Origin: Oscillospiraceae bacterium
GTDB lineage: Bacteria > Bacillota > Clostridia > Oscillospirales > Ruminococcaceae
Direction of reading: 5' to 3'
DNA: 37,254 nt
Assembly: GCA_017848055.1 (NCBI GenBank)
Contig: JAGALZ010000026.1
Location: 1-37,254, forward strand
The translations under genes and the position numbers were made by a program. Positions 6,866-14,961 of this stretch are shown here, one piece after another (within the stretch, counting starts at the first letter, position 1; each line of letters starts with the position of its first letter). Under the pieces are notes generated by a model. The model made no database searches. It was not told the origin of the DNA and was given only the letters and a program-made list of their open reading frames with translations.

Positions 6866-7711
6866 ATGGCGATTGGACTTGTAATGGAAGGCGGAGCAAT
6901 GCGAGGCATGTTCACATGCGGAGTAATTGACGTTATGATGGAAAACGGTATTAAATTCGATGGTTCGATAGGTGTGTCTGCTGGAGCCTGCTTTGGATGT
7001 AACTACAAATCGGGACAGATTGGCAGAGCGTTGAGATATAACATAAAGTATAGCAATGATAAGAGATATTGCAGTATTACCTCGCTTATTAAAACCGGCG
7101 ATATGTTTGGTGCTGATTTCTGCTATAATCAGATTCCTAATAGCTTAGATGTATTTGATTATGAAGCCTTCAAGGAAAATCCGATGACGTTTTATGTCGT
7201 AGCAACTGATATTGATACCGGTAAGCCTGTGTATAAAAAGATTGATAGTTGTAATCAGAATGACCTTGAGTGGATAAGAGCCTCAGCTTCAATGCCACTG
7301 GTTTCAAGAATAGTTGATATTGACGGCAGAAAGTTTCTTGACGGAGGAATATCCGATTCAATACCACTCAGAGCATTTGAGAAAATCGGATATGATAAAA
7401 ATGTTGTCATACTTACCCAGCCTAAAAACTATAGAAAAACACCTAACAAGGCAATGGGTATAATGAAGCTTTCCATGAAGAAGTATCCTCAGCTTATCAA
7501 GGCGATGGAAAACAGACATGTTATGTACAACAAGGAAACCAGATATGCTTTTTCTCAGCAGGGAAAGGGTAATGCACTTGTAATTTGTCCTGATGAGCCG
7601 TTACCTATCGGAAGAATTGAGCATAATCCTGATGTTCTTATGCAGGTATATAATATCGGCAGACAAAAAGCAACCGAAATGCTGAATGATATCAAGGCGT
7701 TTACTGAATAA
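6866..7711 (+). CDS. Patatin-like phospholipase family protein
   Basis: This 281-aa protein is a predicted serine lipid acyl hydrolase. It shows the three patatin signatures: a glycine-rich oxyanion loop (MEGGAMRG), the nucleophile elbow GVSAG with S38, and the catalytic aspartate in FLDGG (D159). Length and the C-terminal region fit the bacterial YjjU/RssA-like group. The ATG at 6866 is chosen because it follows GGAGGG (6854-6859) and a consensus promoter ends at 6840. An upstream in-frame ATG at 6788 would lie before the transcription start. The gene stands alone, between the divergent sensor gene and a shared terminator with bioY. The substrate is not predictable. Confidence 0.88.
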   Translation: MAIGLVMEGGAMRGMFTCGVIDVMMENGIKFDGSIGVSAGACFGCNYKSGQIGRALRYNIKYSNDKRYCSITSLIKTGDMFGADFCYNQIPNSLDVFDYEAFKENPMTFYVVATDIDTGKPVYKKIDSCNQNDLEWIRASASMPLVSRIVDIDGRKFLDGGISDSIPLRAFEKIGYDKNVVILTQPKNYRKTPNKAMGIMKLSMKKYPQLIKAMENRHVMYNKETRYAFSQQGKGNALVICPDEPLPIGRIEHNPDVLMQVYNIGRQKATEMLNDIKAFTE

Positions 7712-7715
7712 AATT

Positions 7716-7743
7716 AAGACCTGCTTGTATAGCAGGTCTTTTT
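7716..7743. terminator. Bidirectional terminator between the patatin gene and bioY
   Basis: AAGACCTGCT (7716-7725) pairs with AGCAGGTCTT (7731-7740), followed by T's on the plus strand. It serves the rightward patatin gene and overlaps the end of the leftward bioY. Confidence 0.85.
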
Positions 7744-8266
7744 ATCTGTTGATTATTCTGATAATACGTTTTGAAAGCAGTTTTGCCGGAATTATTGAAG
7801 CTATGTCTTTAATGAGCAGGGGAATTGAAATGGTAAGAAGTGCAGATGTACCTTGACCACCGCTAACTATAGATAAGTATGCTACTCCACAGATGTGGCA
7901 GATTACTGTCCCAAATATTCCGAAAACTACAGCTATATAGAAAGAAGAAAACTTATTTGATACCGAACATAGTAATGCAATTGCAATAAAGCCCAGAATA
8001 TATCCGCCCGACTTGCCGGACACAACGCCAAGTCCACCTGTGAACGATGCGAAGACCGGAACGCCGACTATACCAAGCAGTACATATGTGCTATAGCTGA
8101 GCAGGGCGTATTTTAACGGCAGACAGTATCCGCATAGTGCGATGGCAAATGTCTGCAGAGTAACCGAGATACCAAGCGGCGTTGGTATTGCAATCTGAGC
8201 ACACACGCTTATCATTGCAACAAACAATGCAGAATATGTAATTTTTCGTAAATTTATATTATTCAA
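7742..8266 (-). CDS. bioY: Biotin transporter S component BioY
   Basis: This 174-aa, very hydrophobic protein has about six membrane helices and the BioY features: an N-terminal AIPTPLGISVTLQTFA segment, an FTGGLG...SGGYILGF loop and a C-terminal IKDIASIIPAKLL. It is the biotin-specific subunit of an ECF transporter. It may work alone or with shared EcfAAT modules, which are not present here. The start codon is TTG at 8266, because a stop codon lies directly upstream in frame. I found no BirA-type operator in its promoter region. Biotin supply is relevant to the Na+ decarboxylase module at 32.8-34.5 kb, a biotin-dependent enzyme class. Confidence 0.9.
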   Translation of the reverse strand: MNNINLRKITYSALFVAMISVCAQIAIPTPLGISVTLQTFAIALCGYCLPLKYALLSYSTYVLLGIVGVPVFASFTGGLGVVSGKSGGYILGFIAIALLCSVSNKFSSFYIAVVFGIFGTVICHICGVAYLSIVSGGQGTSALLTISIPLLIKDIASIIPAKLLSKRIIRIINR

Positions 8267-8294
8267 TCACATCACCATCACTTAATCAAATTAC

Positions 8295-8323
8295 ATTATA
8301 ATTGATTGTGAGTTATATGTCAA
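8295..8323 (-). promoter_or_regulatory. bioY promoter
   Basis: On the minus strand, TTGACA (8323-8318), 17-bp spacer, TATAAT (8300-8295): full consensus in both boxes. The transcription start is expected near 8288. Confidence 0.85.
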
Positions 8324-8338
8324 CGTTGTTAAATGATA

Positions 8339-8367
8339 TTGACATTTGATCGCTTTGACGCTATAAT
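8339..8367 (+). promoter_or_regulatory. Promoter of the small alarmone synthetase gene
   Basis: TTGACA (8339-8344), 17-bp spacer, TATAAT (8362-8367): full consensus. It lies back to back with the bioY promoter, with 15 bp between the two -35 boxes. Confidence 0.88.
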
Positions 8368-8394
8368 GATATTATAACAGTACGGAGGTTTATA

Positions 8395-9087
8395 ATGATT
8401 AGTCAGCAGAATAAAGACGTAGAAATTCAGAGTTTGTTTTCCCAAGAGAATACAAGCGACACGATGTCTTTCTTTCATAGATATAACAGACTTATGTCTT
8501 ACTATCGCTGTGCGATTATGGAGATAGAAACGAAGTTCAATGTTCTCAATGAGGAGTTCTCGTTAAGATTTGACCGTAATCCAATTAACAGCATAAAAAC
8601 CAGATTGAAAAAGCCTATCAGTATAAAGGAAAAGCTCGAAAAGAGCGGTCTTCCCGTTACTCTCACGTCCATAGAAGAGAATATGCATGATGTTGCAGGT
8701 GTCAGGGTTGTATGTTCGTTTGAAAAAGACGTGTATATGCTTGCTAATGCTCTTCTCAAGCAGGATGATATAAAGCTTGTAAGAATGAAAGATTACATCG
8801 AAAATCCGAAGCCTAACGGATACAGAAGTCTTCATCTTATAGTCGAAGTACCGATTTTTCTTGCCAAAGAGAAAAAGATAATGAAGGTTGAAATCCAGCT
8901 CAGAACAATAGCAATGGACTCGTGGGCATCCCTCGAGCATCAGCTCAGATATAAGAAGGATTTTGAGTTTACAGAAGACATGGCTAATGAACTTCTTGCA
9001 TGTGCAAATCTTAGCCGTGACCTGGATTTCAGAATGGACGAGCTCAGGAAGCTTGTTCAGATAGACGACAGTGAAGAATCATTATAA
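8395..9087 (+). CDS. Small alarmone synthetase, RelQ/YjbM type (GTP pyrophosphokinase)
   Basis: This 230-aa protein carries only the RelA/SpoT synthetase domain. It would transfer pyrophosphate from ATP to GTP or GDP to make (p)ppGpp. Visible motifs are HDVAGVRVVC, NPKPNGYRSLH (GTP-binding loop) and VEIQLRTIAMDSWASLEHQL. There is no hydrolase (HD) domain and no TGS or ACT regulatory tail, and the length fits RelQ/YjbM rather than full-length Rel. A GGAGG site precedes the ATG, and the promoter is fully consensus, which suggests strong basal transcription. A SIMPL-domain gene follows after 19 bp, probably cotranscribed. Confidence 0.88.
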   Translation: MISQQNKDVEIQSLFSQENTSDTMSFFHRYNRLMSYYRCAIMEIETKFNVLNEEFSLRFDRNPINSIKTRLKKPISIKEKLEKSGLPVTLTSIEENMHDVAGVRVVCSFEKDVYMLANALLKQDDIKLVRMKDYIENPKPNGYRSLHLIVEVPIFLAKEKKIMKVEIQLRTIAMDSWASLEHQLRYKKDFEFTEDMANELLACANLSRDLDFRMDELRKLVQIDDSEESL

Positions 9088-9106
9088 TTATCAGGAGGAA
9101 GAAAAA

Positions 9107-9763
9107 ATGCCAAAAACAATTACAGTTAAAGGTGTAGGAAAAGTAGTATCACCTGTAGATTATGTTGAAATCAGTATGACTATAACTAATACTGATAAGG
9201 ATTATACAAAAGCATGTGAGCTTACTGATAATGCTTATCTTAAGCTTAAGAACACTGTTGTCAGAAGCGGATTTGAAGAGAGCTCTCTCAAAACAACAAA
9301 CTATAATGTTCACGCTGAATATTCCGGCTCACATAACGCAGAGGGTAAATATATCAAGGAATTTGTCGGCTTTAACTGCACTCATTCTTTAAAGCTTTCC
9401 TTCAGCTTCTCAAACGAGCTTTTATCTAAAGCAGTTAATGCTCTGTTTTCGTCACTTGCTTCGCCGGATATAGATATCAGATTTACTGTCGAAAACAAGG
9501 AAAAGCTCAAGGCTGCAATACTCAGGTCTGCTGCCGCTTCCGCAAAGGAGAACGCACTCACGCTTTGTGAAGCTTCGGATGTTAAGCTCGGAAGCCTGCT
9601 TTCAGTTACATACTCGGATGATGATATGAATGTATATTCAACTACTTCAAGTCGCTTTATGGCAAACAGCACAGATGGTGCGGTTGCATGTGCATCTCTT
9701 GAAGTAAATCCCGATGATGTTGTTACAAAGGATACCGTAACATTTGTGTGGGAAATTGCATAA
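9107..9763 (+). CDS. SIMPL-domain (DUF541) protein
   Basis: This 218-aa protein begins KTITVKGVGKVVSPVDYVEISMTI, cited here only as residues 3 to about 26, the typical start of the SIMPL/DUF541 domain. The middle has the ENKEKLKAAILRSAAASAKENA helix region (about residues 130-155). The domain occurs in proteins such as BP26 and is poorly understood. No signal peptide is visible, so this one is probably cytosolic. The ATG at 9107 follows AGGAGG (9092-9097); an upstream in-frame ATG at 9071 overlaps the previous gene and lacks such spacing. A terminator follows. The function is unknown. Confidence 0.8.
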   Translation: MPKTITVKGVGKVVSPVDYVEISMTITNTDKDYTKACELTDNAYLKLKNTVVRSGFEESSLKTTNYNVHAEYSGSHNAEGKYIKEFVGFNCTHSLKLSFSFSNELLSKAVNALFSSLASPDIDIRFTVENKEKLKAAILRSAAASAKENALTLCEASDVKLGSLLSVTYSDDDMNVYSTTSSRFMANSTDGAVACASLEVNPDDVVTKDTVTFVWEIA

Positions 9764-9768
9764 AATTT

Positions 9769-9795
9769 AAGCCTGAGAAAATTCTCAGGCTTTTT
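9769..9795. terminator. Bidirectional terminator after the SIMPL gene
   Basis: AAGCCTGAGAA (9769-9779) and TTCTCAGGCTT (9782-9792) form a stem followed by T's. It separates two convergent transcription units. Confidence 0.85.
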
Positions 9796-10047
9796 CTATC
9801 CCTTAAGTCCTCTTGACTGTCTGTCCATATCTTCAACTACAATGTCGTAAATCTCGCCGAGAGTAGAGCAGTATTCCAGGAGCTTCCAAGGCTCGTTTGT
9901 GTGGAAGTGAATCTTGATAAGCTCGTCGTCGCCGACAACCAGAAGCGAGTCGCCTTTAAAGTTGTCCAGAATATACTCGTTGATAATATCCTCATCAAGT
10001 CCGTTGCCCTCGATGAGAAGCTGTGTGTCATATCTGAATTCAAGCAT
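9796..10047 (-). CDS. Free-standing FakA/DAK-phosphatase-like domain protein
   Basis: This 83-aa protein resembles a short part of the middle or C-terminal region of fatty acid kinase FakA (DAK1_2-like). The shared features are FRYDTQLLIEG, then LDNFKGDSLLVVGDDELIKIHFHTNEP and a final GEIYDIVVEDMDRQ. In full-length FakA (about 550 aa) this follows an ATP-binding DAK2 domain, absent here. A GAGGT ribosome binding site precedes the ATG and the frame is clean, so it looks like an intact small gene rather than decay. It lies downstream of prs, behind that gene's terminator. A DegV/FakB-type protein is encoded 15 kb away. A role in binding or regulation is possible but unproven. Confidence 0.65.
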   Translation of the reverse strand: MLEFRYDTQLLIEGNGLDEDIINEYILDNFKGDSLLVVGDDELIKIHFHTNEPWKLLEYCSTLGEIYDIVVEDMDRQSRGLKG

Positions 10048-10074
10048 TTTGTTTACCTCATTTCAAAAGTATTC

Positions 10075-10106
10075 AAAAAGGGAAGCTATCCAAAGACAGC
10101 TTCCCT
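10075..10106 (-). terminator. Terminator of prs
   Basis: AGGGAAGCT (10079-10087) and AGCTTCCCT (10098-10106) form the core stem. A T-run on the minus strand (10079-10075) follows the leftward prs gene. Confidence 0.8.
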
Positions 10107-10115
10107 TGATTTGCA

Positions 10116-11258
10116 TTAAGCTCTGCCTGTGTTCTTGAGGAGAGTCTTTATCTTTTCGTGAGAATCGATAATTGCAGAGATTGAAAGGTCATGGTTGAGA
10201 GAAGCGATAAAGTAAGCGATGTACTTAGCACAGTCAACATCGTGGTACCATTCTCTCTCAAGCAGCTCAGGTGTACGGTAAGTGAGGTTTGTACCGAATA
10301 CGCCATCGATAATGCCGTTCTTGTAAGCGTCATCAAATACCTTAAGACCATTTGTGAAGAGTGGGTAAGTAGCGTAAGCGTAAATCTTTCTTGCGTTTCT
10401 CTTCTTGAGCTCTGCAGCAACTTCGAGCATTGATTCGCCGGAAGAAATAATGTCGTCAGCAACGAAAATATCCATTCCTTCAACAGAGTTTCCGAGGTAC
10501 TCATGAGCAACGATTGGGTTTCTGCCGTTAACTACAACAGAATAATCTCTTCTCTTGTAGAACATACCGAGATTGATACCGAGAACTGATGCGTAGTACA
10601 TATTTCTGTTGATAGCACCTTCGTCAGGTGAAACAATCATAAAGTGTTCCTTATCAACATTGATATCAGGAATATCCTTGAACATCTTCTTGAGAACCTG
10701 ATATGTAGGAATTACATTATCAAAGCCCATGAGAGGAACAGCGTTCTGAACTCTTGGGTCGTGAGCATCGAAAGTGATGATGTTAGCTACACCCATAGCC
10801 TGGAGCTCCTGGAGTGCAACAGCGCAGTCGAGAGATTCACGGTAGTTTCTTCTGTGCTGACGTCCGCCGTAAAGAATAGGCATGATAATATTGATTCTGT
10901 GTGCCTTACCACCTGCTGCCTGGATGATTCTCTTGAGGTCCTGGTAGTGGTCGTCAGGGGACATGCTGTTCTGATTACCGAACATATTATACTTTACATT
11001 GTAGTTTCCTACGTCACAGATGATGAAGAGGTCATCACCTCTTACAGTAGACTTGATGAGAGCCTTACCGTCACCGGATGAAAAACGAGGGCAGTCGGTA
11101 TCAATAAGGAACGAATCTGTTTCGATTCCTGCCTGCTTGTACCAATCAACGAGATAGTCATTGATTTCCTTAGAAAGCTCCTCTGTTCCGTTCATTGCGA
11201 TGATTCCGAGTGGTGCTACGTTTGTCTGGTTGTTGAAAAGAATTTCTTTCTTGTCCAT
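10116..11258 (-). CDS. prs: Ribose-phosphate pyrophosphokinase (PRPP synthetase)
   Basis: This 380-aa enzyme makes PRPP from ribose-5-phosphate and ATP for nucleotide, histidine and tryptophan synthesis. Recognisable parts are the ATP/ribose region (MPILYGGRQHRRNYRESLDC), FDAHDPRVQNAVP, and the PRPP loop DIFVADDIISSGESM, followed by YATYPLFTNGLKVFDDAY. It is longer than the usual 310-320 aa enzyme, with extra N-terminal residues and a C-terminal tail, a form seen in several Clostridia. It is transcribed leftward from its own promoter at 11316-11344 and ends at a terminator at 10075-10106. Confidence 0.92.
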   Translation of the reverse strand: MDKKEILFNNQTNVAPLGIIAMNGTEELSKEINDYLVDWYKQAGIETDSFLIDTDCPRFSSGDGKALIKSTVRGDDLFIICDVGNYNVKYNMFGNQNSMSPDDHYQDLKRIIQAAGGKAHRINIIMPILYGGRQHRRNYRESLDCAVALQELQAMGVANIITFDAHDPRVQNAVPLMGFDNVIPTYQVLKKMFKDIPDINVDKEHFMIVSPDEGAINRNMYYASVLGINLGMFYKRRDYSVVVNGRNPIVAHEYLGNSVEGMDIFVADDIISSGESMLEVAAELKKRNARKIYAYATYPLFTNGLKVFDDAYKNGIIDGVFGTNLTYRTPELLEREWYHDVDCAKYIAYFIASLNHDLSISAIIDSHEKIKTLLKNTGRA

Positions 11259-11315
11259 TACTCTTTATCCCTTCCGATTATTTTGCTTTGCGCACAATGG
11301 CACACTTATACTTGA

Positions 11316-11344
11316 ATTATATCTTATTTTGTCTGATTTTACAA
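11316..11344 (-). promoter_or_regulatory. prs promoter
   Basis: On the minus strand, TTGTAA (11344-11339), 17-bp spacer, TATAAT (11321-11316). It leaves a leader of about 50 bases before the ATG. Confidence 0.75.
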
Positions 11345-11440
11345 TAGTAAAAAATTGATTTCATATCTTCTCACAAAAAAAGGCGCTTTCTGTTTGTTTA
11401 TTTATACATTATCATAACCCAAGTAAGCGAGAAAATAATA

Positions 11441-11469
11441 TTGCTATTTTTCTCAAAATGTTATATAAT
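11441..11469 (+). promoter_or_regulatory. murD operon promoter
   Basis: TTGCTA (11441-11446), 17-bp spacer, TATAAT (11464-11469). It is the only good promoter I see before the 11-gene rightward run from murD to dnaE. Confidence 0.75.
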
Positions 11470-11510
11470 AAAGTAGTATGTGATTTTTACAGATTTAAGG
11501 AGAGAAACGC

Positions 11511-12905
11511 ATGGACAAAATCAGTCTCTTTTTTGATAGTTTGAAAAACAGAAAGGTTGCAGTAGTAGGCGCAGGAGTCAGCCACTTTGACCTTATTAAG
11601 CTTTTTTGTAAAAAGGGAATAGACGTAACAGTATGTGATAAATCAAGCAAGGAGAAGTTTGACAGCAAGGTTTATGATGAGCTTTCAGCGTGTGGAGCAA
11701 AATTTGTACTCGGTGATGATTATCTTGAAGCTCTGCTGGAAGCTGATGTTATTTTCAGAACACCGGGTATGTACTATAACAGCCCCGTAATCAAGCAGGC
11801 AAGAGAAAAGGGTATAGTAGTTACCTCTGAAATGGAGTGCTTCTTTGACCTGTGCCCTTGCAGAACCTATGCACTTACGGGTTCTGACGGAAAGACTACC
11901 ACAACTACAATAGTTTCCGAGCTTTTCAAGGCTGAGGGTAAGACAGTTCACCTCGGCGGTAACATCGGTAGAGCACTTCTTCCTATTATTGAAGATATTA
12001 AGCCTTCAGATATTGCTGTCGTGGAGCTTTCAAGCTTCCAGCTTCTTTCGATGAGAGAATCACCTGATGTAGCCGGTATCACAAATATTACACCGAACCA
12101 TCTCAACGTTCACGGAACAATGGATGAATATATCGAAGCAAAATGTAACCTTCTCTATCATCAGAATGCTTTTTCAAGAGCAGTCCTGAGCTTTGATAAT
12201 AAAACAACAAAGAATCTTGCTCCGATTGTAAGAGGAAAGCTTTCGTATTTCAGCCGATATGATAAGCCGTCGGTTGGTTCCTTCCTTCGTGATGACGGTA
12301 TGCTTTGCTACAATGACTACGGCAATGAAACAGAAGTTGTTAATATGAAGGATATCCGTATCCCTGGTATGCATAATGTCGAGAACTTCCTCACAGCTAT
12401 TGCAATGACATGGGGCGAGGTGAGCCTTGATACTGTAAGGCATATTGCTAAGACCTTTGCGGGTGTTGAACATAGAATCGAGTTTGTTAGAGAGCTCGAC
12501 GGCGTAAAGTATTACAACAACTCAATCGCTTCAAGTCCTACAAGAGTGCTCGCTTGTCTTGCTTCATTTGACCAAAAGCAGATTATTATCCAGGGTGGCT
12601 CTGACAAGGGAATTTCCTTTGAACCGATGGCTGATGAGATTTGCCGTAAGGTAAAGGTGCTTATCCTTATGGGTGAAACTGCTCAGAAGATAAACGATGC
12701 CGTTGTTGCTTCTTCTCTGTATGCCGACAGCGGACTTAAGATTGTAAGAGTCAAGAATATGCAGGAAGCTGTTCTTGCGGCAAGAGAAAACGCTGTTTGC
12801 GGCGATATTGTTTCACTTTCTCCTGCCTGCGCAAGCTTTGATATGTACAGAATGTTTGAGGAGAGAGGAAATCACTTCAAGCAGCTTGTAAATGAATTGA
12901 AATAA
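11511..12905 (+). CDS. murD: UDP-N-acetylmuramoyl-L-alanine--D-glutamate ligase MurD
   Basis: This 464-aa cytosolic ligase adds D-glutamate to UDP-MurNAc-L-Ala in peptidoglycan precursor synthesis. It has an N-terminal nucleotide-binding domain (KVAVVGAGVSHFDL) and a central ATPase domain with P-loop TGSDGKTTTTT (K128). ELSSFQL and NITPNHLNVHG motifs follow, then a C-terminal ligase domain (EHRIEFVRELDGVKYYNNSIASSP given in part: HRIEFV and YYNNS). The length fits the family. AAGGAGAG precedes the ATG. It is the first gene of the tightly packed murD-dnaE run. Confidence 0.94.
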   Translation: MDKISLFFDSLKNRKVAVVGAGVSHFDLIKLFCKKGIDVTVCDKSSKEKFDSKVYDELSACGAKFVLGDDYLEALLEADVIFRTPGMYYNSPVIKQAREKGIVVTSEMECFFDLCPCRTYALTGSDGKTTTTTIVSELFKAEGKTVHLGGNIGRALLPIIEDIKPSDIAVVELSSFQLLSMRESPDVAGITNITPNHLNVHGTMDEYIEAKCNLLYHQNAFSRAVLSFDNKTTKNLAPIVRGKLSYFSRYDKPSVGSFLRDDGMLCYNDYGNETEVVNMKDIRIPGMHNVENFLTAIAMTWGEVSLDTVRHIAKTFAGVEHRIEFVRELDGVKYYNNSIASSPTRVLACLASFDQKQIIIQGGSDKGISFEPMADEICRKVKVLILMGETAQKINDAVVASSLYADSGLKIVRVKNMQEAVLAARENAVCGDIVSLSPACASFDMYRMFEERGNHFKQLVNELK

Positions 12906-12917
12906 AGAGGAATCTTA

Positions 12918-13931
12918 ATGAATACTTTTCAGGTTTTGTCTTCTCTTTCAAATGCTGTAGGCGTTTCAGGCTATGAGCTATCAGCTGTAGCTGTTGCCGA
13001 AAAACACCTCGCAAACTACGGAACAACCTACACAGATTCAATGGGCAACCTATTTTGCAAAGCATTTGATTATAACGAAAAACTTCCGACAATATTACTT
13101 GACGCTCATATCGATGAGATTGGTTTTGTTGTCAATTATATTACCGATGACGGTTTTCTGAAAATTTCTGCTTGCGGCGGAATTGACAGAAGGGTATTGC
13201 TTGCTCAGCAGGTTACCGTATGCGGTAAGGAAATGATAAAAGGTGTTGTTACTTCCACACCGCCGCATCTGGAAAAAGATTCTTCTTCCTGCCCTAAGGT
13301 TGAGGATGTCTATGTTGATGTCGGTATGACTGCTGACGAGGTAAAGAAGCTTGTTTCTTTGGGAGATTATGTCTTTATTGATTCTCCCGCGAGAATGCTA
13401 ATAAACTACAGCGTTACTTCAAAAGCACTCGATAACCGTGCAGGATGTACAGCGGTAATCAAAACACTGGAGCTTTTGAATCAGTGTGAGAGAAAATACA
13501 ATGTTCTCGTGTGCTTTTCTGTACAGGAAGAACTCGGTCTTCGTGGCGCTAAGCCTGCTGCTTTCAGTGCCGAATTTGATGAAGCAATTGTAGTTGATGT
13601 GTCTTTTGCAAAGACACACGGCGAGTCCCCAAAGGACTGCGGTGTAATGGGAAAGGGCCCTATGATTGGCATCTCACCGACCTTGTCAAGAAAAATGTCC
13701 GACTCACTCAGAAGAATTGCTGAAAACAAGCTTATCCCGTATCAGCTTGAAGTTATGAGCGGCAGAACGGGGACAAATGCTGATGTTATCGGATTATCGG
13801 CAGGCGGCAAAAATGCTGTTACAGTTTCCATTCCGCTTAAGCATATGCATACTCCTGCTGAAATAGTTGATTTGAATGACATTGAGAATACTGCAAAACT
13901 TATTTGTGAGTATATTTCTGATGCAGAATGA
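12918..13931 (+). CDS. M42 family metallopeptidase (glutamyl aminopeptidase/endoglucanase-like), copy 1
   Basis: This 337-aa predicted dinuclear metal aminopeptidase has all expected ligands: H64 and D66 in DAHIDEIG, D172 in ALDNRAG, E204/E205 in VQEELGLRG, D227, and H311 in KHMHTPAE. Cytosolic M42 enzymes usually trim peptides as large oligomers. It lies 12 bp after murD and 13 bp before a second M42 gene of almost equal length but clearly different sequence. The pair may form a hetero-oligomer or have complementary specificities, but this is inference. Confidence 0.88.
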   Translation: MNTFQVLSSLSNAVGVSGYELSAVAVAEKHLANYGTTYTDSMGNLFCKAFDYNEKLPTILLDAHIDEIGFVVNYITDDGFLKISACGGIDRRVLLAQQVTVCGKEMIKGVVTSTPPHLEKDSSSCPKVEDVYVDVGMTADEVKKLVSLGDYVFIDSPARMLINYSVTSKALDNRAGCTAVIKTLELLNQCERKYNVLVCFSVQEELGLRGAKPAAFSAEFDEAIVVDVSFAKTHGESPKDCGVMGKGPMIGISPTLSRKMSDSLRRIAENKLIPYQLEVMSGRTGTNADVIGLSAGGKNAVTVSIPLKHMHTPAEIVDLNDIENTAKLICEYISDAE

Positions 13932-13944
13932 GGGGTAAAGATTT

Positions 13945-14961
13945 ATGATAAATGAACTTAAAAAGCTTTGCCTTCTTGACGGTGTTTCGGGAAATGAAAA
14001 GGATGTAAGAGATTATATTATTTCCAGAATAAGCGGTAAGTGTGAGTATTCTGTTGACGCTTTGGGGAATGTTATTGCTTTCGTAAAGGGAAAGAAAGAG
14101 TCAGATAAAAAGCTTATGATTTCCGCCCATATGGATGAAGTAGGCTTTATTGTGACCTATATCAACGATGACGGCACACTTTGCTTTTCTCCGGTCGGCG
14201 GAGTAGATGAAAGAGTGGTTTTCGGCAGAAAGGTCAGACTTTCAAGCGGAATTTACGGTGTCGTAGGCGGAAAAGCTCTCCATAATCTCTCTGATGACGA
14301 AAAGGGTAAAGCACCCGGTTTTGATAAAATGGTCATTGATATCGGTGTTTCTTCAAAGCAGGAGGCGCAGAGCGTAGTAAGTTTAGGCGATTATGTTTCG
14401 TATGTTTCAGAGTTTACAGAGCTCGGTAAGGACAAGGTAAAATGCAAGGCAATAGATGACAGAGCCGGATGTGCAATTATGCTCAGACTTATCGACGAGG
14501 GCGTAGAGTATGACACATACTTTACCTTTGTTGTCCAGGAGGAGGTCGGACTTCGTGGTGCGACCTGTGCTGCATATTCCGTAAACCCTGATTTTGCAAT
14601 AGTTTTGGAATCAACAACGGCTGCTGATATTCCTTCGGCTTCAGACTCTGACAGAGTTTGTGAGCTTTCATGCGGCCCTGTTGTATCCTACATGGATAAC
14701 CGAACAATGTATGACAGAGAGCTTTACAAGCTTGCATTTGAGCTTGCTGAAGATAATGGAATCCCTTGTCAGACAAAGACAAGAGTTGCAGGCGGAAACG
14801 ATGCAGGCGCAATTCAGACAGCTTGCGGTGGTGTAAGAGTGTGTGCGATATCTCTTCCTTGCAGATATCTGCACTCAGAAAGCTGTGTTATTTCAAAACA
14901 GGATTTCGAAAACAGCTATAAATTGACAAAACTTCTTTCAGATAGGATTTTTTCATTATGA
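13945..14961 (+). CDS. M42 family metallopeptidase, copy 2
   Basis: This 338-aa paralogue of the preceding gene also keeps its metal ligands: H62 and D64 (AHMDEVG), D171 (AIDDRAG), E199/E200 (VQEEVGLRG), E222 (IVLEST) where copy 1 has aspartate, and H310 (RYLHSES). The D/E exchange at this bridging position occurs in the family. The conserved LDGVSGNEKDVRDY start and the GGNDAG segment support the assignment. Its stop overlaps the start of the following acetyltransferase gene by 4 bases (ATGA), so translation is probably coupled. Confidence 0.88.
   Translation: MINELKKLCLLDGVSGNEKDVRDYIISRISGKCEYSVDALGNVIAFVKGKKESDKKLMISAHMDEVGFIVTYINDDGTLCFSPVGGVDERVVFGRKVRLSSGIYGVVGGKALHNLSDDEKGKAPGFDKMVIDIGVSSKQEAQSVVSLGDYVSYVSEFTELGKDKVKCKAIDDRAGCAIMLRLIDEGVEYDTYFTFVVQEEVGLRGATCAAYSVNPDFAIVLESTTAADIPSASDSDRVCELSCGPVVSYMDNRTMYDRELYKLAFELAEDNGIPCQTKTRVAGGNDAGAIQTACGGVRVCAISLPCRYLHSESCVISKQDFENSYKLTKLLSDRIFSL

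Noticed and set aside
8267..8394. BirA operator between bioY and the alarmone synthetase gene
   Set aside because: No pair of TTGTTAAC-like half-sites at BirA spacing is present; only promoter boxes and short chance palindromes are seen.
9401..9780. Antisense open frame over the SIMPL gene
   Set aside because: It is a shadow of the SIMPL-domain gene without its own ribosome binding site or recognisable motif.
11345..11440. Riboswitch or leader RNA upstream of murD
   Set aside because: The stretch is AT-rich with no stable paired structure visible, and it lies upstream of the likely transcription start.
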